20,961 nt of DNA from Bacillota bacterium (GCA_017386805.1 JAFOGM010000308.1:1-20961); one strand, 5' to 3'. Shown: positions 6,452 to 14,089, numbered from the stretch's first letter. The notes: generated from the sequence alone by a model not told the origin. Translations and numbers: made by a program.

Positions 6452-6738
6452 TGACTGCTTATGACGTAATTTTAAAACCGGTCATCACTGAAACTTCCAT
6501 GGATGACGCGCAGAACAAGAAATATACTTTCAAGGTTGCTGTAGATGCTAACAAGACTCAGGTTAAGCTGGCTGTTGAAGAAATCTTCGGCGTTGAAGTT
6601 GAAAAGGTTAACATCATGAATGTTAACGGTAAAATGAAGAGAATGGGTAGATTTATCGGAAGAACTGCTGCTTCTAAGAAGGCAATCGTTACTCTGACTG
6701 AAAAGAGTAAGGAAATCGAATTCTTCCAGAGCCTGTAA
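6451..6738 (+). CDS. rplW: 50S ribosomal protein L23
   Basis: A 95-residue L23, a normal length. It begins with the family pattern YDVILKPVITETS and carries KYTFKVAVDANKTQVKLAVE and a GRxxGRT-like segment (MGRFIGRTAASKKA). L23 lies at the polypeptide exit tunnel and is the docking site for trigger factor and SRP. The ATG at 6451 shares one base with the rplD stop. A GGAGG inside the rplD coding end (6436-6440) serves as SD with 10-nt spacing, so expression depends on the upstream gene. Confidence 0.97.
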   Translation: MTAYDVILKPVITETSMDDAQNKKYTFKVAVDANKTQVKLAVEEIFGVEVEKVNIMNVNGKMKRMGRFIGRTAASKKAIVTLTEKSKEIEFFQSL

Positions 6739-6752
6739 GGAGGAACTAAACA

Positions 6753-7586
6753 ATGGGAATTAAGAAATATAATCCGACTACTCCGGGCTTAAGAGGTATG
6801 ACCGTTTCCACCTTCGAGGAAATCACCACCTCCACCCCCGAGAAGTCTCTTACAGTAAGCCTGAAGAAGCACTCCGGAAGAAACTCCAGAGGTAAGATCA
6901 CTGTAAGACACAGAGGCGGCGGCGCTAAGATCAAGTACAGAATCATCGACTTCAAGAGAAACAAGGATGATATCCCCGCAACTGTTAAGACCATCGAATA
7001 CGACCCGAACAGAAGCGCTAACATCGCTCTGGTACTGTATGCAGATGGTGAAAAGAGATACATCATCGCTCCCAACAAGCTGAAGGTTGGCGATGTGATC
7101 ATGTCCGGTGCAAACGCTGACATCACTGTTGGTAACGCACTGTGCCTGCACGATATCCCGGTTGGTACCATTATCCACAACGTAGAACTGAAGGCTGGCA
7201 AGGGTGCTCAGCTGGTTCGTTCCGCTGGTAACGGTGCTCAGCTGATGGCGAAGGAAGGCGACTACTGCCAGGTTCGTCTGCCGTCCGGCGAAGTTCGTAA
7301 GATCCGCAAGGAATGCAGAGCTACCATCGGTGAAGTAGGTAACAATGATCACTCCAACATCGTACTGGGTAAGGCTGGCCGTAAGCGCCACATGGGTATC
7401 AGACCTACCGTACGTGGTTCCGTAATGAACCCGAACGATCACCCGCACGGTGGTGGTGAAGGTAAGGCTGGTATCGGTCGTGTGAGCCCGGTAACACCTT
7501 GGGGTAAGCCGGCTCTGGGTTACAAGACCAGAAAGAAGAACAAGGCTTCCAACCAGTATATCGTAAAGAGAAGAAACGACAAGTAA
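6753..7586 (+). CDS. rplB: 50S ribosomal protein L2
   Basis: A 277-residue L2, the standard length. The N-terminal GIKKYNPTTPGLRGMTVS and central RHRGGGAKIKYRIIDFKR blocks match, and the C-terminal VRGSVMNPNDHPHGGGEG holds the conserved histidine near the peptidyl-transferase centre. L2 is needed for subunit association and catalysis. GGAGG at 6739-6743 directly follows the rplW stop and is 9 nt from the ATG. Confidence 0.98.
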   Translation: MGIKKYNPTTPGLRGMTVSTFEEITTSTPEKSLTVSLKKHSGRNSRGKITVRHRGGGAKIKYRIIDFKRNKDDIPATVKTIEYDPNRSANIALVLYADGEKRYIIAPNKLKVGDVIMSGANADITVGNALCLHDIPVGTIIHNVELKAGKGAQLVRSAGNGAQLMAKEGDYCQVRLPSGEVRKIRKECRATIGEVGNNDHSNIVLGKAGRKRHMGIRPTVRGSVMNPNDHPHGGGEGKAGIGRVSPVTPWGKPALGYKTRKKNKASNQYIVKRRNDK

Positions 7587-7606
7587 GTTGAAGGGAGAAT
7601 GAAATA

Positions 7607-7888
7607 ATGGGTAGATCTTTAAAGAAAGGCCCTTTCGTCAACGCGAAGCTGCTGAAGGCTATCGAAGAGATGAATGCTGCTAACGACAAAAAGGTCATCA
7701 AGACCTGGTCCAGACCGTCTACTATTTTCCCGCAGATGGTAGGACATACAATCGCAGTACACGACGGCAAGAAGCACGTTCCCGTGTACATCACCGAAGA
7801 TATGGTTGGACATCGCCTGGGCGAATTCGCTCCGACCAGAAACTACAGAGGACATGCTGCTGACAAGTCCTCCAAGGTTAAGAGATAA
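7607..7888 (+). CDS. rpsS: 30S ribosomal protein S19
   Basis: A 93-residue S19 of normal length. Diagnostic pieces are MGRSLKKGPFVN, the TWSRPSTIFPQMVGHTIAVH segment, then VYITEDMVGHRLGEFAPTR. S19 forms a dimer with S13 in the 30S head and contacts the A-site tRNA region and an intersubunit bridge. The SD is a weaker GGGAG (7593-7597), 9 nt from the ATG. Confidence 0.98.
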   Translation: MGRSLKKGPFVNAKLLKAIEEMNAANDKKVIKTWSRPSTIFPQMVGHTIAVHDGKKHVPVYITEDMVGHRLGEFAPTRNYRGHAADKSSKVKR

Positions 7889-7906
7889 TAGAAAGGAGAT
7901 ATGAAA

Positions 7907-8239
7907 ATGGAAGCAAGAGCAGTTGCAAAATATGTAAGAATGTCTCCGATCAAGGTAAAGCCTGTTACCGATTTAATCAGAGGAAAGAATTTAGACGAAG
8001 CTTTAGCAATCTTAAAGTTTACTCCTGGTAAGGGTGCTGAACTGGTAGAAAAGGTAGTGCTGTCCGCAAAGGCAAACGCAGAAAACAACCACGAAATGGA
8101 TGTTACCAAGCTGTACGTTGCAGACGCATACGCTAACCAGGGTCCGACCATGAAGAGATGGAGAGCTGGTTCTCAGGGTAGAGCATCTATCATCCTGAAG
8201 AGAAGCAGCCACATCGGCATCGTTTTAAAGGAAAGATAA
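7907..8239 (+). CDS. rplV: 50S ribosomal protein L22
   Basis: A 110-residue L22. The N-terminus MEARAVAKYVRMSPIKVKPV is typical, and the beta-hairpin that lines the exit tunnel is present (ADAYANQGPTMKRWRAGSQG, about residues 74-93), then GRASIILKRSSHI. Changes in this hairpin give macrolide resistance in other bacteria; I see no deletion here. I chose the ATG at 7907 rather than the in-frame ATG at 7901 because the AGGAG of GAAAGGAGAT ends at 7898, which is 8 nt from 7907 but only 2 nt from 7901, and the family normally begins MEARA. Confidence 0.96.
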   Translation: MEARAVAKYVRMSPIKVKPVTDLIRGKNLDEALAILKFTPGKGAELVEKVVLSAKANAENNHEMDVTKLYVADAYANQGPTMKRWRAGSQGRASIILKRSSHIGIVLKER

Positions 8240-8257
8240 TTAACAGGAGGTTACACA

Positions 8258-9127
8258 ATGGGTCAGAAAGTAAGTCCACATGGATTAAGAGTGGGCGTTA
8301 TCAAAGACTGGGATTCCAAGTGGTACGCAGATAAGAAAGATTTTGCTGACTACCTGGTTGAAGATAAGAAAGTCAGAGAATACGTTAAGAAGAAGTTATA
8401 CGCAGCTGGCGTATCCAAGGTTTTAATCGAAAGAGCAGCTAACAATCAGATGAAGATCACTGTTCTGACTGCAAAGCCTGGTATGGTTATCGGCAGCGGC
8501 GGTGCTGGAATCGATCAGCTGAAGGCTGAAGTTGAAAAGCTGACCGGCAAGACCGTTTCCATCAATATCGTAGAAGTAAGAAAGCCTGAACTGGATGCTC
8601 AGCTGACCGCTGAAAGCATTGCACAGGCTCTGGAAAAGAGAATCTCCTTCAGAAGAGCTATGAAGCAGGCGATCGGCAGAACCATGAAGTCCGGTGCTAA
8701 GGGTATCAAGGTTATGATCTCCGGTCGTGTAGGCGGTGCTGAAATCGCTAGAAGCGAAAAGTACAGCGAAGGTAACGTTCCTCTTCATACTCTGAGAGCT
8801 GATATCGCTTACGGATTTGCAGAAGCAGACACCACTTACGGTAAGCTGGGCGTTAAGGTTTGGATCAACAACGGTGAACACCTGTCCAAGGATCTGAAGT
8901 CCAATCTGCCGGAAGAAGCTCCGAAGAGCGATCGCAAGAGAGGCGACAGACGCGACAGACGCGATGGCGATCGTCCCAGAAGAGAAAGAAACGACAGAAG
9001 AGACCGTAAGAACGGCGAAGTAAAAGAAGAAAAGAAGTTTGTAAATCCGAGAAAGAGACCTGCAAAGCCGGTTGTAGTAGAAGCTGCTCCCGCTGAGGAA
9101 GTAGTTACCGAAGCTTCTGCAGAATAA
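8258..9127 (+). CDS. rpsC: 30S ribosomal protein S3 with long charged C-terminal extension
   Basis: A 289-residue S3; most bacterial S3 proteins are about 210-235. Residues 1-210 are standard: MGQKVSPHGLRVG start, KH domain around GMVIGSGGAGID (75-86), and the S3 C-terminal domain with MISGRVGGAEIARSE (153-167) ending VWINNGEHL. Residues from about 220 form an added tail: first strongly basic and repetitive with RD, RR and RER units (226-251), then a proline-lysine stretch, then an acidic end (about 275-289). The KH GxxG loop reads GSGG, lacking the Lys or Arg usual there (GKKG in E. coli, GKGG in Bacillus). S3 lies at the mRNA entry tunnel. SD GGAGG 8246-8250. Confidence 0.97.
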   Translation: MGQKVSPHGLRVGVIKDWDSKWYADKKDFADYLVEDKKVREYVKKKLYAAGVSKVLIERAANNQMKITVLTAKPGMVIGSGGAGIDQLKAEVEKLTGKTVSINIVEVRKPELDAQLTAESIAQALEKRISFRRAMKQAIGRTMKSGAKGIKVMISGRVGGAEIARSEKYSEGNVPLHTLRADIAYGFAEADTTYGKLGVKVWINNGEHLSKDLKSNLPEEAPKSDRKRGDRRDRRDGDRPRRERNDRRDRKNGEVKEEKKFVNPRKRPAKPVVVEAAPAEEVVTEASAE

Positions 9128-9153
9128 GCGATAGAAGAAAGGAGGAAATCGCG

Positions 9154-9588
9154 ATGTTAATGCCTAAGAGAGTGAAACGTCGTAGAGTCCACAGAGGAAG
9201 AATGAAGGGTGTGGCAACCAAGGGTAATACCATCACTTACGGAACTTATGGTCTGGTATCCCAGGAATGTGGTTGGATCACCTCTAATCAGATAGAAGCT
9301 GCCCGTATCGCCATGACTAGATCCATCAAGAGAGGCGGTAAGGTATATATTAAGATTTTCCCGCACAAGCCGGTTACTAAGAAGCCCGCAGAAGTTCGTA
9401 TGGGTTCCGGTAAGGGTGCTCCGGAATACTGGGTAGCAGTAGTTAAGCCTGGTAGAGTAATGTTTGAAATTGAAGGCGTTTCTGAAGCAGCAGCAAGAGA
9501 AGCTATGAGACTTGCTATGCACAAGCTGCCCGTAAAGTGCAAGTTTGCCATCAAGAACCAGGAAGTAGTAGAGGGTGGTGAAGCGTAA
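9154..9588 (+). CDS. rplP: 50S ribosomal protein L16
   Basis: A 144-residue L16 of typical size. The start MLMPKRVKRRRVHRGRMKG and the blocks ITSNQIEAARIAMTRSIKRG and KPAEVRMGSGKG are diagnostic. L16 helps place the A-site tRNA and is a late assembly protein. The ATG at 9154 is preferred over the internal ATG at 9160 because GGAGG (9141-9145) is 8 nt away and the family starts ML(L/M)PKR. Its stop overlaps the rpmC start by one base (TAATG). Confidence 0.98.
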   Translation: MLMPKRVKRRRVHRGRMKGVATKGNTITYGTYGLVSQECGWITSNQIEAARIAMTRSIKRGGKVYIKIFPHKPVTKKPAEVRMGSGKGAPEYWVAVVKPGRVMFEIEGVSEAAAREAMRLAMHKLPVKCKFAIKNQEVVEGGEA

Positions 9589-9791
9589 TGAAAATCGAAC
9601 AGATCAAGAAGATGTCCGAAGTTGAACTGAACGCTGAAGTGAAGAAGCTGAAGAACGAACTGTTCAACCTGAGATTCCAGCACGTTACCGGTCAGTTAGA
9701 AAACCCCATCAAGATGAGAGATATCAAGAAGGATATCGCTCGTTGCAAGACCGTGCTGAGAGAAAAGCAGCTGAAGAACATTGAAGGTTAA
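9588..9791 (+). CDS. rpmC: 50S ribosomal protein L29
   Basis: A 67-residue L29. The mainly helical sequence contains the family core ELxxExxKLKxELFNLRFQ (about residues 12-30) followed by TGQLENPIKMRDIKKDIAR and TVLREK. L29 sits beside L23 at the tunnel exit. The start overlaps the rplP stop, and the only SD-like sequence is a weak GAGGGTGG (9571-9578), so translation is probably coupled to rplP. Confidence 0.96.
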   Translation: MKIEQIKKMSEVELNAEVKKLKNELFNLRFQHVTGQLENPIKMRDIKKDIARCKTVLREKQLKNIEG

Positions 9792-9811
9792 TCGAAAGGA
9801 GGATGTACAAT

Positions 9812-10069
9812 ATGTTAGATAGAAATGCTAGAAAGACTAGAGTCGGCATCGTAACAAGCAACAAGATGGATAAGACCATCGTTGTATCTTGTGAAGAATC
9901 TATTCGTCATTCTCTTTACGGTAAGTCTGTTAAGAGAACCAAGAAGTTCAAGGCTCATGACGAAATGAACGAATGCAGCATCGGCGATAAGGTTAGAATC
10001 ATGGAAACCAGACCCCTGTCCAAGGACAAGAGATGGAGACTGGTTAACATCGTCGAAAAGGTTAAGTAA
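9812..10069 (+). CDS. rpsQ: 30S ribosomal protein S17
   Basis: An 85-residue S17, an early-binding 16S rRNA protein of the 30S body. It shows NARKTRVGIVTSNKMDKTIVV, the YGKSVKRTKKFKAHDE loop and RIMETRPLSKDKRWRLV. I place the start at the ATG at 9812, 9 nt after GGAGG (9798-9802). The in-frame ATG at 9803 directly abuts that SD and could not use it. It is the last gene of the classical S10 operon; no terminator separates it from rplN. Confidence 0.96.
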   Translation: MLDRNARKTRVGIVTSNKMDKTIVVSCEESIRHSLYGKSVKRTKKFKAHDEMNECSIGDKVRIMETRPLSKDKRWRLVNIVEKVK

Positions 10070-10087
10070 TAAAGGAGGCAACCTAAA

Positions 10088-10456
10088 ATGATTCAGACAG
10101 AAACAAGATTAAAAGTTGCCGACAATTCCGGTGCAAAAGAACTGTTATGTATCCGCATTCTGGGTGGTACTAGCCGCAGAACTGCGAACATTGGAGATAT
10201 CATCGTATGTGCAGTTAAGGATGCTACCCCCGGTGGCGTAGTAAAGAAGGGTGACGTAGTTAAGGCAGTTATCGTTCGTTCCATGCACGGCGCAAGAAGA
10301 ATTGACGGTAGCTACGTTAAGTTCGACCAGAACGCAGCAGTAATCATCAAAGACGATAAGAACCCTGTTGGTACCCGTATCTTCGGACCTGTAGCTAGAG
10401 AGCTGCGTGACAAGGGCTTCATGAAGATCGTATCTTTGGCACCGGAAGTACTGTAG
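10088..10456 (+). CDS. rplN: 50S ribosomal protein L14
   Basis: A 122-residue L14, the invariant length of the family. The sequence starts MIQTETRLKVADNSGAKELL and includes GDIIVCAVKDATPGG and the KFDQNAAVIIKD segment, ending RDKGFMKIVSLAPEVL. L14 lies on the subunit interface and binds RsfS in other bacteria. It opens the spc part of the operon. SD GGAGG 10074-10078. Its TAG stop shares its G with the GGAGG SD of rplX. Confidence 0.98.
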   Translation: MIQTETRLKVADNSGAKELLCIRILGGTSRRTANIGDIIVCAVKDATPGGVVKKGDVVKAVIVRSMHGARRIDGSYVKFDQNAAVIIKDDKNPVGTRIFGPVARELRDKGFMKIVSLAPEVL

Positions 10457-10468
10457 GAGGTGGAAAAG

Positions 10469-10774
10469 ATGCATATTAAGAAGAATGATACCGTACTGGT
10501 GATCACTGGTAAGGATAAGGGCAAGAAGGGCAGAGTCCTGAAGGCATTCCCCAAGAAGAACACCGTAATCGTTGAAGGCGTGAACATTCAGACCAAGCAT
10601 CAGAAGCAGACCAGAACTGAAGCTGCTGAAATCAAGCACATCGAAGGTCCGATTCATGTATCCAACGTAATGTACTATGATACTAAGGCTAAGGCTCCGA
10701 CCAGAATTGGTTACAAGGTAGAAAACGGCCACAAGAAGAGAGTATCCAAGAAGACCGGTCAGGTTATCGACTAA
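10469..10774 (+). CDS. rplX: 50S ribosomal protein L24
   Basis: A 101-residue L24, an assembly initiator of the large subunit. The KOW motif is clear (DTVLVITGKDKGKKGRVL, about residues 6-23), followed by VEGVNIQTKHQK and EGPIHVSNVM. The start is set at the ATG at 10469, 8 nt after GGAGG (10456-10460). The in-frame GTG at 10460 is part of that SD and cannot be the start. Confidence 0.97.
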   Translation: MHIKKNDTVLVITGKDKGKKGRVLKAFPKKNTVIVEGVNIQTKHQKQTRTEAAEIKHIEGPIHVSNVMYYDTKAKAPTRIGYKVENGHKKRVSKKTGQVID

Positions 10775-10791
10775 GAAAGGAGGGAATCATC

Positions 10792-11334
10792 TTGGCAGCA
10801 AGACTGTATGACACCTACAAGAATGTAGTATTCAATTCCATGATGGAAAAGTTTAAATATAAGAATGTAATGGAAGTTCCCAAGCTGGAAAAGATCACCA
10901 TTAACATGGGTCTGGGCGACACTAAGGAAAACGCAAAGCTGCTGGAAGTTGCAGTTGAAGAACTGGGACTGATCGCAGGCCAGAAGCCCGTAATCACCAA
11001 GGCTAAGAAGTCCATTGCTAACTTCAAGCTGAGACAGGGTATGCCCATCGGTGCAAAAGTTACCCTGCGTGGCGACAACATGTATGAATTTGCTGATAAG
11101 TTCTTCAACATCTCTCTGCCTCGCGTAAGAGACTTCAAGGGCGTAAGCAAGAATTCCTTCGATGGTCGTGGTAACTACTCCATGGGTATCAAGGAACAGC
11201 TGATCTTCCCCGAAATCACCTACGATAAGGTAGAAAAGATCAGAGGTATGAACATCGTATTCACTACTACGGCTAAGACCGACGAAGAAGCTCAGGCTCT
11301 TCTGGAAATGCTCGGCATGCCGTTCGAAAAATAG
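10792..11334 (+). CDS. rplE: 50S ribosomal protein L5
   Basis: A 180-residue L5 with a TTG start at 10792, 8 nt after GGAGG (10779-10783). There is no ATG nearby that would keep the conserved N-terminus. Family blocks are VPKLEKITINMGLGD, the KSIANFKLRQGMPIGAKVTL stretch, and DGRGNYSMGIKEQLIFPEI. L5 binds 5S rRNA and contacts the P-site tRNA. The TAG stop shares its G with the SD of rpsZ. It is one of two genes in the operon with a non-ATG start, the other being rpoA. Confidence 0.97.
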   Translation: MAARLYDTYKNVVFNSMMEKFKYKNVMEVPKLEKITINMGLGDTKENAKLLEVAVEELGLIAGQKPVITKAKKSIANFKLRQGMPIGAKVTLRGDNMYEFADKFFNISLPRVRDFKGVSKNSFDGRGNYSMGIKEQLIFPEITYDKVEKIRGMNIVFTTTAKTDEEAQALLEMLGMPFEK

Positions 11335-11343
11335 GAGGGAATT

Positions 11344-11529
11344 ATGGCAAAGACATCTCTCAAAGTTAAGCAGCAGAGAAAGCCGAAGTTTGCAACTCAG
11401 GCTTACAACAGATGCAAGATTTGCGGAAGACCGCATGCATACCTGAGAAAGTACGGTATCTGCCGTATTTGCTTCAGAGAACTGGCTTACAAGGGTGAAA
11501 TCCCTGGCGTAAGAAAAGCCAGCTGGTAG
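11344..11529 (+). CDS. rpsZ: 30S ribosomal protein S14, zinc-binding (type Z)
   Basis: A 61-residue short S14 of the zinc-containing C+ type. The ribbon is CKIC (Cys24, Cys27) and CRIC (Cys40, Cys43) with 12 residues between. It ends GVRKASW, the usual S14 terminus. This form is common in Bacillota, which may carry a second zinc-free S14 induced by zinc limitation; none is in this window. The SD GGAGG (11334-11338) overlaps the rplE stop and is 5 nt from the ATG. Confidence 0.98.
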   Translation: MAKTSLKVKQQRKPKFATQAYNRCKICGRPHAYLRKYGICRICFRELAYKGEIPGVRKASW

Positions 11530-11556
11530 TTTTGTAAGGAAGGAGGTACTCGACCA

Positions 11557-11955
11557 ATGACAATGACAGATCCTATCGCAGATATGCTGACAAGAATCAG
11601 AAATGCCAACACAGTAGGACACGCTACTGTTGAAATCCCTGCTTCCAAGATGAAGAAGGCAATCGCCGAAATTCTGAAGGAAGAAGGATATATCAGAGGT
11701 TACGAAGTTATCGAAGACGGTAAGCAGGGCACCATTAAGGTTTCCATGAAGTACGGTCCGGATAAGACTAAGGTAATCAGCGGAATCAAGAAGATTTCCA
11801 AGCCCGGCCTGAAGGTTTATGCTAAGGCTGATGACGTACCCAAGGTACTGGGAGGTCTGGGAATCGCAATCATTTCCACATCCAACGGCCTGATCACCGA
11901 CAAGCAGGCAAGAAAATTAGGCGTAGGCGGAGAAGTTATCTGCTACGTTTGGTAG
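11557..11955 (+). CDS. rpsH: 30S ribosomal protein S8
   Basis: A 132-residue S8, normal length. The start TMTDPIADMLTRIRNAN and the C-terminal ISTSNGLITDKQARKLGVGGEVIC carry the 16S-binding region. In E. coli S8 represses the spc operon by binding mRNA at the rplE start; I see no obvious copy of that helix here. The ATG at 11557 is favoured over the ATG at 11563 by spacing from GGAGG (11542-11546): 10 versus 16 nt. Confidence 0.98.
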   Translation: MTMTDPIADMLTRIRNANTVGHATVEIPASKMKKAIAEILKEEGYIRGYEVIEDGKQGTIKVSMKYGPDKTKVISGIKKISKPGLKVYAKADDVPKVLGGLGIAIISTSNGLITDKQARKLGVGGEVICYVW

Positions 11956-11984
11956 TAACAAGAAGGAATCTAGGAGGTATTAGA

Positions 11985-12533
11985 ATGTCTAGAATCGGTA
12001 AGCTTCCTGTAACAGTTCCTGCTGGTGTCGAAGTTAAAGTCAGTGACAGCAATCTTGTTACTGTAAAAGGCCCGAAGGGAGAACTGCAGGAGCAGATCAC
12101 TAATAAAATCGTTATCGAAGTAGCTGAAGGCGTTGTAAACGTTAAGGCTGCTGATGACTCCAAAGAAGCAAGAGAAAGCCACGGTCTGGCTAGAACTCTG
12201 ATCAACAACATGGTTGTTGGTGTTACCACTGGCTACGAAAAGAAGCTGCAGATGATCGGCGTTGGTTACAAGGCTGAAAAGAAGGGTAACGTTCTGGTTA
12301 TGAACTTAGGTTACTCCCACCCCGTAGAAATGCCGGATCCGGAAGGTATCACCACTACTGTTACTTCTCCGACCGAAATTACCGTATCTGGTGCTGACAA
12401 GGCTCTGGTTGGTAACTACGCTGCTAACATCCGTAAGTGGAGAAAGCCTGAACCTTACAAGGGCAAGGGTATCCGCTACGTAGGTGAAGTTGTACGTAGA
12501 AAAGAAGGCAAGGCCGGCGCTAAGAAGAAGTAA
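11985..12533 (+). CDS. rplF: 50S ribosomal protein L6
   Basis: A 182-residue L6. It begins MSRIGKLPVTVPAGVEVKV and ends with the conserved EPYKGKGIRYVGEVVRRKEG plus a basic KAGAKKK tail, with the GYEKKLQMIGVGYKA block in the middle. L6 lies near the sarcin-ricin loop and factor-binding site. The reading frame is open upstream to 11949, but the ATG at 11985 has GGAGG (11973-11977) 7 nt away and gives the canonical N-terminus. Confidence 0.97.
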   Translation: MSRIGKLPVTVPAGVEVKVSDSNLVTVKGPKGELQEQITNKIVIEVAEGVVNVKAADDSKEARESHGLARTLINNMVVGVTTGYEKKLQMIGVGYKAEKKGNVLVMNLGYSHPVEMPDPEGITTTVTSPTEITVSGADKALVGNYAANIRKWRKPEPYKGKGIRYVGEVVRRKEGKAGAKKK

Positions 12534-12551
12534 TAGGAAGGAGTAACGAAA

Positions 12552-12920
12552 ATGGCTAAGAAAAATAGTAAGAACGACAGACGTCTTGCTCGTCACGCTC
12601 GAGTAAGAAAAGACGTATTTGGAACTCCTGAAAGACCGAGATTATGTGTGTATAGATCTCTGAAGAACATCTCTGCACAGATCATCGATGACGTTAACGG
12701 AAAGACTCTGGTAGCTGCTTCCTCTTTAGAAAAGGAACTGAAGGCAGAACTGGCTTACGGCGGCAACAAGGATGCTGCTAAGGCAGTTGGTGCAGCAGTT
12801 GCTAAGAAGGCACTGGCTGCAGGTATTGAATGTGTTTGCTTCGACAGAGGCGGTTACCTGTATCACGGAAGAGTCAAGGAATTAGCAGACGGCGCTCGTG
12901 AAGCTGGTCTGAAGTTCTAG
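12552..12920 (+). CDS. rplR: 50S ribosomal protein L18
   Basis: A 122-residue L18, a 5S rRNA-binding protein of the central protuberance. Typical pieces are RLARHARVRKDVFGTPERPR, LCVYRSLKNISAQIIDD, and the C-terminal FDRGGYLYHGRVKELADGAR with REAGLKF end. SD AAGGAG at 12538-12543. Its TAG stop shares its G with the GGAGG of rpsE. Confidence 0.98.
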   Translation: MAKKNSKNDRRLARHARVRKDVFGTPERPRLCVYRSLKNISAQIIDDVNGKTLVAASSLEKELKAELAYGGNKDAAKAVGAAVAKKALAAGIECVCFDRGGYLYHGRVKELADGAREAGLKF

Positions 12921-12933
12921 GAGGAGAAACAGA

Positions 12934-13437
12934 ATGCGTACAATGATTGATGCATCCAAGCTTGACTTAAAGGAATCCATTGTAAACATCAGACGTGTTA
13001 CAAAGGTAGTTAAGGGCGGTAAGAATTTCAAGTTCAGCGTTACTGTTGTAGTTGGTGACGAAAACGGCTACGTAGGCGTTGGTCTGGGCAAGGCTCAGGA
13101 AATTCCGGAAGCTGTAAGAAAAGCAACTGAAGATGCTAAGAAAGCTTTAATTTATGTTCCCACTGTAGGAACAACTATCCCTCACCAGTCCCTGGGTGTA
13201 TTCGGTGCCGGCAGAGTTCTGCTGATGCCCGCTGCACAGGGTACCGGCGTTATCGCTGGTTCCGCAGTACGTACCGTACTGGAACTGGCAGGTGTTAAGG
13301 ACGTTCGTGCTAAGTCCATCGGTTCCAGCAACACTGGTAACATGGCTCTGGCAACCATCGAAGGTCTGAGAGCTCTGAAGACTGTGGAAGAAGTTTCCCG
13401 TCTGAGAGGCAAGACCAAGGAAGAAATTTTAGGTTAG
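12934..13437 (+). CDS. rpsE: 30S ribosomal protein S5
   Basis: A 167-residue S5. The N-terminal double-stranded RNA-binding domain includes ESIVNIRRVTKVVKGGKNF (about 14-32), with the GYVGVGLGKAQEIPEAVRKA segment. The C-terminal domain includes GAGRVLLMPAAQGTGVIAG and SIGSSNTGNMALATIEGL. S5 guards the mRNA entry tunnel beside S3 and S4 and affects decoding accuracy. SD GGAGG 12920-12924, 9 nt from the ATG. Confidence 0.98.
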   Translation: MRTMIDASKLDLKESIVNIRRVTKVVKGGKNFKFSVTVVVGDENGYVGVGLGKAQEIPEAVRKATEDAKKALIYVPTVGTTIPHQSLGVFGAGRVLLMPAAQGTGVIAGSAVRTVLELAGVKDVRAKSIGSSNTGNMALATIEGLRALKTVEEVSRLRGKTKEEILG

Positions 13438-13450
13438 GAGGAAACGCGAA

Positions 13451-13633
13451 ATGGCAGATAAAGTAAGAGTTACTTTAGTAAAGAGCACAATCGGCGCTTC
13501 CCCGGCTCAGAAGAAGGTTGTAGAAGCGTTAGGTCTGAGAAAGATCAGACAGTCCGTAGAGCTCCCGAACACTCCCCAGACTCGCGGAGCAGTAGCAAAG
13601 GTAAGCCATCTGCTTACCATGGAAGAAATCTAG
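13451..13633 (+). CDS. rpmD: 50S ribosomal protein L30
   Basis: A 60-residue L30, the typical short bacterial form. The VRVTLVKSTIGASPAQKKVV start and LGLRKIRQSVELPNTPQTRG core are diagnostic. GGAGG (13437-13441) shares its first G with the rpsE stop; the TAG stop of rpmD likewise opens the SD of rplO. Confidence 0.97.
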   Translation: MADKVRVTLVKSTIGASPAQKKVVEALGLRKIRQSVELPNTPQTRGAVAKVSHLLTMEEI

Positions 13634-13647
13634 GAGGTGGAATGCCA

Positions 13648-14088
13648 ATGAAACTTCATGAATTAAAAGCAGCTCCTGGCGCCACCAAAGCGCCTAAGAG
13701 AAAAGGTAGAGGTACTGCTACCGGTCAGGGTAAGACCGCTGGTAGAGGTATGAACGGCCAGAATTCCAGATCTGGCGGCGGTGTAAGACTGGGCTTCGAA
13801 GGTGGCCAGATGCCCCTGTACAGAAGAATCCCCAAGAGAGGCTTCACCAATATCTGGAGACAGGAATATGTAGGAGTTAACGTAGAAGCTCTGAACATGT
13901 TCGAAGATGGCACCGAAGTAACCGTAGAAATGATCATGGCTGCTGGCCTGGCTAAGAAGGTTACCGCTGGTGTTAAGATCCTGGGCGACGGTAAGCTGGA
14001 AAAGAAGCTGACCGTTAAGGCTCACAAGTTCAGCAAGTCTGCTATTGAAAAGATCGAAGCTGCAGGAGGAAAGGCTGAGGTAATCTAA
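13648..14088 (+). CDS. rplO: 50S ribosomal protein L15
   Basis: A 146-residue L15. The N-terminus MKLHELKAAPGATKAPKRKG and glycine-rich GQGKTAGRGMNGQNSRSGGG tail that threads into 23S rRNA are present, followed by FEGGQMPLYRRIPKRGF. I chose the ATG at 13648, 10 nt after GGAGG (13633-13637) and giving the family's MKLHEL start. The in-frame ATG at 13642 is only 4 nt from the SD. The stop is one base from the secY start. Confidence 0.96.
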   Translation: MKLHELKAAPGATKAPKRKGRGTATGQGKTAGRGMNGQNSRSGGGVRLGFEGGQMPLYRRIPKRGFTNIWRQEYVGVNVEALNMFEDGTEVTVEMIMAAGLAKKVTAGVKILGDGKLEKKLTVKAHKFSKSAIEKIEAAGGKAEVI

Positions 14089-14089
14089 A

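Noticed and set aside
10771..11622. Minus-strand open frame of 283 codons opposite rplE, rpsZ and the start of rpsH
   Set aside because: It crosses several highly conserved plus-strand genes and their SDs, and its product is Ser/Cys/His-rich with no family pattern. A shadow.
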